A DNA stretch of 64,000 bases. Origin: Phoma sp. XZ068. Its lineage: Eukaryota; Ascomycota; Dothideomycetes; Pleosporales; Didymellaceae. Shown one piece after another: positions 56,671 to 64,000 of this stretch (position 1 is the first letter of the stretch; every line of letters begins with the position of its first letter). Location of the stretch: positions 1,550,001 through 1,614,000 of the forward strand of contig RBKR01000009.1 in the NCBI GenBank assembly GCA_004835665.1, given 5' to 3'. The notes below the pieces were generated by a model. That model was given only the letters and a program-made list of their open reading frames with translations. It ran no database searches and was not told the origin of the DNA. Position numbers and translations under genes: made by a program.

Positions 56671-57217
56671 ATGGCTCTTGGAACAACAGCCCTTCCCGTC
56701 TGGCCCGCAATTCTCTTCACATACTTGGAACCCAGTAAGCCTCACCCATCTCGTTTCTAACCTCGACTCTGATATCAGCCACTAACACCACCGAACAGTA
56801 ACCCTAATCCTCGGAGCTCAAGCCGCAATAACATCCCCCTCAGAATTCATAGCATCTCAACTACGCCACCAAAACCCCACGGATTCAACCTCACCTGTAG
56901 CCATCATCCTCGCCTACACACTAGGCAGCCTCTTCCTCGTGCTCTTCGGCTACGCACTAGTCTGCACGGTACTAACACGCGATGCGAATGTCACCAGGTA
57001 CTATCTTGTGATTGCGATGTGTGGAGATGTAGGGCATCTTGCAGCGAACTATGCGGGGATGGGGAGTGCGGTGTTTTGGGCGTATAGGGAGTGGAATGAG
57101 GTTATGTGGTGTAACATTGCTGTTACGGTGTTTTTATTTGTGAATCGTTTATCGACGCTGCTGGGGGTATTTGGGAGGCCGGGGTGGGTTGCTGGAGGGA
57201 GGGTGAAGAGGGCGTGA
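56671..57217 (+). CDS. Small four-helix membrane protein, DUF7704-like
   Basis: Exons are 56671-56734 and 56799-57217 (intron 56735-56798), 160 residues. The start MALGTTALPVWPAILFTYLEP, then ITLILGAQAAIT, resembles the fungal DUF7704 group; this assignment is from memory of the pattern and is moderate. Hydrophobic segments are visible at about 10-35, 60-85 (VAIILAYTLGSLFLVLFGYAL), 93-115 and 125-145 (NIAVTVFLFVNRLSTLLGVF). Function is unknown. The ATG used is the first that gives an open spliced frame. It is convergent with the effector gene. Confidence 0.7.
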
Positions 57218-57518
57218 GATGGTGGTGGATAGTATACGAGCTACATGTGGTCTAGCTGTTTGTATTTGGGTATGGGTTCTTTTCAGCTTGGAATTGTGAT
57301 AATGTTTATGCTGAATAATATGTCATATTTTAATATAAACATGTAATGTTAGAGGCATTAGGGGTTGGGGAAAGGAAAAGAGACTGGGAAGGGAAGCCGG
57401 AAGTCAGACATTGAACTTTGAACCAGAACTGAGCAAATGATGACGGAGCATTAACTTGGTTGGCTTAGCCATGTACCCATTGATCAAGAGTAGGCTTCCT
57501 TACTGGACATCAACACTT
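57218..57518. other. Convergent 3' flanks
   Basis: About 300 AT-rich bases between the DUF7704-like gene and the effector gene. Nothing else is seen. Confidence 0.5.
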
Positions 57519-58421
57519 CTACTTCGCTCCTCCAAAATTCATTCCATTGATCGTGCCATTGAAGACTCCAGTTTGGAAACCGGAATTACTGTGGCCGAAT
57601 GTCACGGTGTGTGAACCCTCTTGTTTCTTAAGGGCTACTCTGGCAACTTCGTCTTCTTGAGCCTTCAACAGCAGCTCGTTGAGCAGTCTATGCGAAGCAT
57701 TCACCGCTCTGCGTTCTTCTTCCAGCTGTTGCAACATCTCAGTTTTATCCACTTTGGACTCAGCTGATTCCTCTGCCTCTTCATCGCTGCTGAGGTCAAG
57801 CTCATTCATCCTGTGCTCCAATACAGTCAACTGCTTATCCGTGATGGCAATGGCACTCTGTACGTCAGTTCGCTTGGCGGAGATCGTCTGCTTGATATCT
57901 TCTGTCATCTGGCTATTGCGGACGGAGCTGTATCTGTAATGCAGCGTTAATGTATACTATCTACGGGATCGAACAAGACGGAGGGACATACAAGGTGGCT
58001 ATGCTCACCATAGTGTTAACGGTGAGCTTGCAGTTTTGAAGCTGCTCGGACATTGCTTTAACCTGACTCTGCTTGAAGAAACCGACTCTCGTTCGATCTT
58101 GCCAGGCTAGTTTTCCATCTTCTGAGTGCCTGATCCATCGCTTAAGCTCAGGTCTAAATTGTTCACACGCTTGTGTGCAGCTGCTTATTGTTGTCTGGGA
58201 CTCTTCGGCGACTGCTGTGCCAAGCTGATTCCACTCCCTTTCTTCAATGCCCTGGAGTAGTTTCAGTGCTGTATCGAAAGATTGCACATCCTCAGCAAGC
58301 CGTTTAATTTTTTCGGGGCGTCTTTCAGCTGCTGCAGGTCGTCTAGGAGCAGCCGTGTACCGTGTAAGGCTGGTACGGTAATACCCATAACACTAGCGGC
58401 TACGCTGAGAGGTTCAGCCAT
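57519..58421 (-). CDS. HeLo-like/SesA-type effector with C-terminal amyloid motif, frameshifted
   Basis: Exons are 58421-57992 and 57933-57519 (intron 57934-57991, ATTAAC branch). The N-terminus MAEPLSVAASVMGITVPALH and DDLQQLKDAP is the start typical of HeLo-like (fungal STAND N-terminal) domains. The domain continues SFDTALKLLQGIEEREWNQL, then a coiled-coil-rich middle (TDKQLTVLEHRMNEL, EEERRAVNASHRLLNELL). The last 29 residues carry FGHSNSGFQTGVFNG, matching the start of the neighbouring receptor. The reading frame breaks once, in an A6 run on the minus strand (58313-58308); sequence similarity on both sides continues in the next frame. Whether this is a real inactivating indel, slippage or a sequencing error cannot be told here. 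Known relatives are membrane-acting death effectors triggered by amyloid templating. Confidence 0.75.
57522..57608 (-). other. Candidate amyloid signalling motif, effector C-terminus
   Basis: Codes the last 29 residues of the effector, including VTFGHSNSGFQTGVFNGTI. Over 20 aligned positions it shares 11 identities with the receptor N-terminus (T, FG, N, GFQ, G, FNG) and conservative I/V exchanges. Confidence 0.75.
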
Positions 58422-58618
58422 TTGCGTTTGAAGACAGTACAGCAGTATTCCGTGAGAGCAATGGACGGAAGGCAACAATCACCTTGGAGACGTGCTCAGC
58501 GGGGTCTACATTGAGAAGGCTGAGACACGTGTGCTTACTTGGAAGGTGCAGCCCAACAATCAGGCTGAAGTCTGATGCAGCTGCCTCTTCCATCTGCCAT
58601 CACGGTTTGAGTTCGATC
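58422..58618. promoter_or_regulatory. Bidirectional promoter of the effector/receptor pair
   Basis: The 197 bp between the two divergent start codons must carry both core promoters and 5' UTRs. I see no strong TATA box. Confidence 0.6.
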
Positions 58619-61143
58619 ATGACGTCCACAATAGCTTTCGGTAACGCAAACGCCGGCTTTCAAGCCGGCACATTCAATGGTTCGGTACACAATTCGTTCC
58701 AACTTCCTGGTGAGTTGCGGGACGGCGCAGAGATATGTGGACTCCTAAGCAGTGCGCTAACAGGTACCGTACACAAGAGCAACGACCACACACCCCGCCA
58801 CGATCAACGTCCGTAATCCCATTCCCACGCGATGCCGACTTTGTTGAACGCGGGGAGATACTTGATCACATACACGAGAGATGCGCCACGCCAGGCTCGC
58901 GAACAACGCTCGTTGGCCTAGGTGGCGTTGGGTGGGTAGTGCACAACCTCATCAACGCTACATGCTAACTACAATGTAGCAAGTCGCAACTTGCCATTGA
59001 GTATTCTTATCGAACCCGCGAGAAGTCGCCTAACACGTGGGTCTTTTGGGTGTACGCGAGCAACGCAGCTCGTTTCGAGCAGAGCTACCGCGACCTTGCC
59101 GACCGCGTGAGTCTCGCCGGCCGACAGGATGCGCATGCCAATATTTTTAAATTGATGTACGATTGGATGTGTAACAGCACAAATCGTTGGCTGCTAGTGC
59201 TTGACAACGTCGACGATGCTCGCTTCTTGCTCGAGGTTCCGCTTAAGCTTGACAATCAAGCCCAGGCCGCGGGCGCAAGGCCTGCTCTCAAGCCGCTGCG
59301 CGAGTACCTCCCAAACTGCGAGTATGGTTCGATTCTCATCACCATAAGGAACTTGGAAGCAGCACTGAAACTGGTCGAGAGGCGTGACATCATTCATGTT
59401 GAGCCAATGAGCCAGGCTAATGCAGTTACGCTCCTCGAGAAGAAATTGGGATCACAAGAGCACAGCAATGAACTCGCCAAACTTGCTGCAGCATTGGAAT
59501 ACATGCCCCTAGCCATAGCACAAGCATCTGCATTCATCTCGCAGAGGTCGCCTCGATACTCTGTAGCGAAGTACCTTGAGGAATATACGAAGAGTGAGCG
59601 TAAAAGAGCAAGCCTCCTCAACTACGATGAAGGGCAACTCCGGCGAGATTGGGCGGCGAAGAACTCAATCATTGTGACGTGGCAGATCTCATTTGAGTAT
59701 ATAAACCAGAAACGGCCAAGGGCGGCCGACCTACTCTCATTGATGAGCTTCTTTGACCGGCAAGGAATTCCTGAAGATGTGCTGCGTCTCCAGCCGAACA
59801 GTGATGACGGAGATGATAAGGAAAAAGACGCTTCACAGTCTAATACGAGTGAAAGTGAGTCTGAGACCGATGAATTTGAAGACGACATATCGTTGCTACA
59901 TGACTTTAGCTTCATCTCCATAGAGACAACTGAGAGAAGCTTTGAGATGCACGCGCTCGTAAAACTCGCGACGCGCAGGTGGCTAGCAGCAGATGGTAAA
60001 CTTGAGCATTGGAAGCAGCAGTTTATCAACCGTCTGAGCAGGTCGTTTCCATCGGGAGAGCATAAGAATTGGACCACATGTCAGAGGCTGTTTGCACACG
60101 CTAAGTTAGCAGCTACGCTCAAGCCAGGAGGCGAGCGTTCATCGGAAGAGTGGGCTACGCTGTTGTACCGTGCAGCACATTATGCACGTGAGAAAGGAGA
60201 TGCAGCTGAGGCTGAACAGCTGGCCTTGAAGTCAACGGAAACCCAAAGGAGGGTATTGGGCCAAGATCATGAAGACACACTGTGGAGCATGCTAATGCTG
60301 GCAGACGCGTATAATATGGGAGGGCGATGGGCTGAGGCTGAAATGCTGCTAGTGGAAGCATCAGAGACATCTAAGAGAAACCTAGGAGAAGACCATGAAA
60401 TTACGCTATCTAGCATGAACGCCCTTGTTCAAGTATATATAAGACTAGGTCGCTTTAACAAGGCACAAGAGCTTGGGGAGCAGGTGCTTAAAGCAATCAA
60501 GGCAAGCTTAGGGAAAGACCACCGAGAAACGCTGATCGGCATGAACAACCTATCATCAACGTACATGAGTCAAGGCCGCTTAGACAAGGCAGAAGAGCTA
60601 CAAGAGCAAGTGCTTGAAGCAAAAAAGACAAGCTTGGGGGAACACCACCCAGACACGCTGTCCATCATGAATAACCTGGGATTAATATATACGCTCCAAG
60701 CTCGCTTAGACAAGGCAGAAGAGCTAGAAAATATGGTGTTGGATAGTAGAAAGAAAACGATAGGAGACCATCATCCAGACACGATTGCTAGCATGCTTGG
60801 CCTAGCGCTGACATACCAGAAACAAGGTCAACTGGACAAGGCAGAAGATCTTCAAAGGAGGGCGATGGAGTTATTCAAGCAAAAGCTAGGAGAACATCAT
60901 CCATACACGCTTACTTCCATGAACAGTCTGGCTCTTACTTGGAAATACCAGCATCGAGACATAGAAGCTATAGCTCTTGTGACGGAAAGTGTACAACTTC
61001 AGCGACAGGTTCTTGGGGAAGCCCACCCTGACTTTGCGCTATCTCTGGGGTACTTGAATAAATGGAAGACAGAGCTGGTGAATGGTGGAGAAGCAGATGA
61101 GGAGGATAGCGCAGTGTTGCACGCTGATGATGCGGTAGAATAG
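58619..61143 (+). CDS. NB-ARC/TPR NOD-like receptor with N-terminal amyloid motif
   Basis: Exons are 58619-58709, 58778-58931 and 58980-61143, 802 residues. Residues 4-23 (FGNANAGFQAGTFNG core) form a short motif shared with the adjacent effector. After a Pro-rich linker comes NB-ARC: IPFPRDADFVERGEILDHIH, P-loop GLGGVGKS (77-84), FWVYASNAARFEQSYRDLAD, Walker B region WLLVLDNVDD near 152, a GSILITIRN sensor and EYMPLAIAQASAFI. An acidic loop (DDGDDKEKDASQSN) interrupts the winged-helix region. From about residue 385 there are six to seven kinesin-light-chain-type TPRs (LGEHHPDTLSIMNNLGLIY and similar). The 3' splice site of intron 1 at 58777 is the one that keeps the frame. The start codon lies 197 bp from the divergent effector gene, implying shared regulation. 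Confidence 0.9.
58628..58687 (+). other. Candidate amyloid signalling motif, receptor N-terminus
   Basis: Codes residues 4-23 of the receptor. Gly, Asn, Phe and Gln spacing (FG-N-GFQ-G-FNG) matches the effector tail. Which named class (HRAM, sigma/Ses_B, PP or other) it belongs to is not settled by eye. Confidence 0.75.
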
Positions 61144-61399
61144 CTGACATCTATACACGATGCATACACAATGCAATATCACCGTTTTCCGTGAGATGCT
61201 GTTGTCCTCTTAATTTGCCACAACTTCTAGGCCCCAGGCCCGGAAACGTACTTTGTATCGGATTCATGACGGCAGATTGAAGGATCCAGTAGCAACATTG
61301 GTGGCATAAGCATCCTTATTATCAAATCCATACCCGTGGCATACTTGCAAAAGTGAATGCCTAAAAACACACAAAACACGGAACCCTAACCCAGCAAAC
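61144..61399. other. Convergent 3' flanks of the receptor and PhzF genes
   Basis: About 250 bases with no feature. Confidence 0.4.
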
Positions 61400-62338
61400 T
61401 CACTCAATCGTCAAACTCCCCTCCATAACCCTCACCGCCGCCCCACTCAACTCCACACTCTCCACCCCCTCTCCGTCCTCCGTTGTCCTCACCTTAACGA
61501 AAATCTCGCACCGCCGCCCCATCTCCACCCCCTGCGTCAAATGAAACCTCTGCTCCCTCGGCCCGCCCTCCCTCCTCCTCACAACAGCAAGATACGCACA
61601 AAGCGCACAACTCGCACTCCCCGTGCCCGGATCCTCGCGGGACCCAATACTCCGCGTCCTCAGGGCTCTTACGCCCTCATCATCCGGGTCCGCGCCGAGC
61701 TCGGTGTAGTAAAACGTCCCTGTGTACCCGATGTCCCAGCCGCTTCCTTGGTCGAGGTGCTCAGCCTTGTAGCATTCTTCCACGGGAAGGAGTCCTTTGT
61801 TAGGAAGGCCCAGGGCAGCGAGATCAGCGAGCGGGACGAGGTTGAACGCCATGCCTTTTACGATGGAGACGAGTGGGACGGTGGTACTTCCGCTGGTGTT
61901 TGTTTCCGGGCGGGGGAACGGGTGCGGGAGTCTAGCCTGGTGGATGCGGAATGAGTGGGGTACGTGGACGCTTGCTCGGCCTGAAGAGGAGTCGTGGGTG
62001 AAGGGAATGTTGCCGGCGAGGGTTTTCAGTTGCTTGATTCCTGGGTAGGAAGATGGGTTTGAGGCGACGTAGACGGCTGTGCCGATTGTGGGGTGGCCTG
62101 CGAATGAGATGCGGGAGAGGGGGGTGAAGATGTCGAAGTCTGCTATGCCCTGCTCATTTTCGGAAGTTGGTTCGTGGAGAAAGGTTGTTTCGCTGAGGTT
62201 GAATTCTCTTGTAATCTTTTGCTTTTGCTCTTCCGTGAGGACGTTGCGTAGGGAAGCTGGCACGCGGACAATGGCAAGGGGGTTGCCGACATAGGGTGTT
62301 GTGGTAAACACGTTTACGGTGGTGAAGGAAAGCTGCAT
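61400..62338 (-). CDS. PhzF-family isomerase-like protein
   Basis: PhzF-fold proteins resemble diaminopimelate epimerase; most fungal members have unknown substrates. The 312-residue intronless protein has FTTVNVFTTTPYVGNPLAIV at the N-terminus, the putative catalytic Glu50 in NLSETTFL, RISFAGHPTIGTA, and the second-lobe phrase REDPGTGSASCAL. Length and motif order are normal for the family. No signal peptide is seen. It lies beside the NLR pair but nothing links them functionally. Confidence 0.9.
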   Translation of the reverse strand: MQLSFTTVNVFTTTPYVGNPLAIVRVPASLRNVLTEEQKQKITREFNLSETTFLHEPTSENEQGIADFDIFTPLSRISFAGHPTIGTAVYVASNPSSYPGIKQLKTLAGNIPFTHDSSSGRASVHVPHSFRIHQARLPHPFPRPETNTSGSTTVPLVSIVKGMAFNLVPLADLAALGLPNKGLLPVEECYKAEHLDQGSGWDIGYTGTFYYTELGADPDDEGVRALRTRSIGSREDPGTGSASCALCAYLAVVRRREGGPREQRFHLTQGVEMGRRCEIFVKVRTTEDGEGVESVELSGAAVRVMEGSLTIE

Positions 62339-62634
62339 GTTGGAGCTTAAAGTACTGATTATTCAAAGGAATACCAAGTGCAAAAGAAATGGTGAGCCTT
62401 ATATAATAAACGTTCGTTGGTGCTTACTATGACCAAATACCGTACTAACTAGAAGCGGCAGTTCGCTAGATTGACTCACTACATGTGGATCAACATTGGT
62501 GGATGATCAACCCAAGTTTGCAAAGGATTGTAGTTATGATTCGAATGTACATTAGGGGTATCTTGAAAAAAGAGTCCGCACATGCGCCGCTCATGGTCAT
62601 TACGTCGTATCGTCCAAGGGCTAGCAATCCGCCC
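62339..62634. other. Short intergenic region
   Basis: PhzF promoter and 3' flank of the next minus-strand gene. No feature is seen. Confidence 0.4.
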
Positions 62635-64000
62635 TCAACCCTCAACCTCGCAGACATCCGCAAATAGCGGCATGTTAATATCCCAATCCTCATCCGCTCC
62701 TGCAGTCCTGCCGACTATACACCTTGTCTGTAGCATTGACTTTTGCGTCATATCGCTAACATGCTCAAGCAGATGATACATTAGCGTATCCACATTGCCA
62801 AAGATACTGGTGACCTTCAACTCGACGCTGCAAATAACGCAGCCATAATTGCACTCATCCTGGCTATCAGGTGTCTTCTTCTTGACGTGACTCTTGGCCA
62901 AGAAGATCCACCGATACCGGATACCAGATTTGGAGGTGTGAATGTTCGGATCCACAATGGTCTCTTTCTTGCCTTTCTTGCCAGGATGTATGACACTGTA
63001 GGTGTTGCCGCGGAAATTGCACGATTTGCACTCCCAGACTTCTTTAGTATTGTACATGCCAGACGGCATAGTGCGAAGCGCAAGGCCTTTTTTGGTGTCT
63101 TCACGAACGTCCCATGCTCCTTTGCAGAAGCCCCAGTAGTTGTTGTCTTTGCATGGACGACCTCCCATCATGCGCTCTTGTCCTGGCTTTGGGGACTGGA
63201 TGGTGGACGAAGGAATGAAACTGACTGGGCGTGGTAGGACGCCGACTGAGCCTGAGCCACTACTGTCAGTCGATGCGATAGAAGGCTGTCGCATGCGATT
63301 GATGATTGGCGCAGACACAGCTCTGTGCCATGATGCTGGTCCTCCAGTTGTTACAGTGTGCCCACTTGAGCTACTATGTGAACTGGGCGGTCCGCGCACT
63401 TCGGGTGAGCGCAGGCTTGATCGCGCAGGGATGGGCTCCGGTCGGTCTTCTTCTTTTGGTACAGGAGAGTCTGGAGGTGAGCCAAAGGGCGCAATCGCAT
63501 TTGGAACCCGTGTACCGTGCTGTGAGTCTACACTGTGAACATGGTTAAGGGAGCCTCCCCCTTCGTAGGACGAATTTAGCGGGCTGACTGGCCCGCCGTT
63601 TTGTGGAGAGGCTCGCAAAGGATTCCTTGGTGGCACAGCAAGAGGCGCGATGGGAGGTGCATACATTTCACTTGTTGGCGCGTAGGATGTAGGGAGTGAC
63701 GAGGAAAATCCATAGTGGTCAGTAGCCTGTTGGAAAGCTGCGCTCGGAGATGTCGACATTGGAAATCCTGGCTTGTTCAAGGGTGGTGACTGAAGTGAAT
63801 ACCGAGTGTCGCTTTGAGCGTACGAACTGCGTGATGATTCTGAGTCATTACGTTCCCATGTTCTATCCGAGTACGGTGCACTGGAAGTCGAAGAATCAGA
63901 AAAGCGATGGCCCATCTGCACCTGGTGCTGAGGGTATGGGTTTCCAGCGGCATATGGAGGGTATTGATGCTGCCCATTGAACACGTCCTGGTTGAACGTG
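62635..64000 (-). CDS. Fungal Cys-rich (zinc-finger-like) protein, 5' end outside window
   Basis: The frame is open to base 64000 with no ATG at its edge, so the N-terminus is missing; 455 codons are present. The N-terminal 280 residues are Ser/Pro/Tyr/Gln-rich and disordered. The C-terminal 150 residues form a compact, conserved-looking Cys/His domain: CKDNNYWGFCKGAWDVRED, EVWECKSCNFRGN, YRWIFLAKSHVKKK, ECNYGCVICS, and a His-ended helix DTLMYHLLEHV. The CxxC pairs and final His suggest zinc binding, and the general layout suggests a nuclear regulator. I do not recognise a named family. Confidence 0.7.
   Translation of the reverse strand, partial: TFNQDVFNGQHQYPPYAAGNPYPQHQVQMGHRFSDSSTSSAPYSDRTWERNDSESSRSSYAQSDTRYSLQSPPLNKPGFPMSTSPSAAFQQATDHYGFSSSLPTSYAPTSEMYAPPIAPLAVPPRNPLRASPQNGGPVSPLNSSYEGGGSLNHVHSVDSQHGTRVPNAIAPFGSPPDSPVPKEEDRPEPIPARSSLRSPEVRGPPSSHSSSSGHTVTTGGPASWHRAVSAPIINRMRQPSIASTDSSGSGSVGVLPRPVSFIPSSTIQSPKPGQERMMGGRPCKDNNYWGFCKGAWDVREDTKKGLALRTMPSGMYNTKEVWECKSCNFRGNTYSVIHPGKKGKKETIVDPNIHTSKSGIRYRWIFLAKSHVKKKTPDSQDECNYGCVICSVELKVTSIFGNVDTLMYHLLEHVSDMTQKSMLQTRCIVGRTAGADEDWDINMPLFADVCEVEG

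Overview
The window is nuclear DNA of a filamentous ascomycete (Pezizomycotina, most likely a dothideomycete). The signs are many 44-90 nt introns with GT...CTAAC...AG signals, fungus-specific genes (DASH subunit Dad4, a CFEM protein, HeLo and NOD-like receptor genes, a LITAF-like gene) and ordinary fungal housekeeping genes. Exon structures below were joined by hand from reading frame, splice signals and family similarity; no alignment or RNA data were available.

Layout. 1-5.0 kb: ARP5 (cut by the left edge), DAD4, IES6 and GOT1. 5.6-10.2 kb: a decayed ankyrin gene and a large NOD-like receptor (alpha/beta hydrolase, NB-ARC, tandem TPRs). 10.7-19 kb: a CFEM/GPI-type protein with a 12-bp minisatellite, a small unknown gene, ribosomal protein uL30 (RPL7), then a 2.7 kb leader before a Clg1-like cyclin. 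19.9-30.7 kb: NAPE-PLD (Fmp30-like), NDUFAF7, a CDK11-type kinase, an intron-containing tRNA-Ala(UGC), prephenate dehydrogenase, ribosomal protein uS11 (RPS14) and a metallophosphoesterase. 31-43.2 kb: a HeLo-pseudokinase gene, a LITAF-like gene, AAR2, SNF8/VPS22, an unknown mitochondrial protein and an Afg2-type AAA ATPase. 44.4-56 kb: a PAP2 phosphatase, an alpha/beta hydrolase with an altered nucleophile, a membrane-anchored lectin-like protein and a disordered protein. 56.6-64 kb: a DUF7704-like membrane protein, a divergent pair made of a HeLo-like effector and an NB-ARC/TPR receptor, a PhzF-family enzyme, and an unknown cysteine-rich protein cut by the right edge.

Most of the window is core metabolism and cell biology in compact, often divergent gene pairs (DAD4/IES6, NDUFAF7/CDK11, TYR1/RPS14, phosphoesterase/HeLo kinase, mitochondrial protein/AFG2, effector/receptor). 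Interspersed are three separate cell-death or self-recognition loci. The strongest is the pair at 57.5-61.1 kb. The receptor begins with a short Gly/Asn/Phe motif, and the neighbouring effector ends with a matching copy. This is the arrangement known for fungal amyloid-templated signalling. In this sequence the effector carries a one-base frameshift in an A6 run. The HeLo-pseudokinase gene has a domain order reminiscent of animal MLKL.
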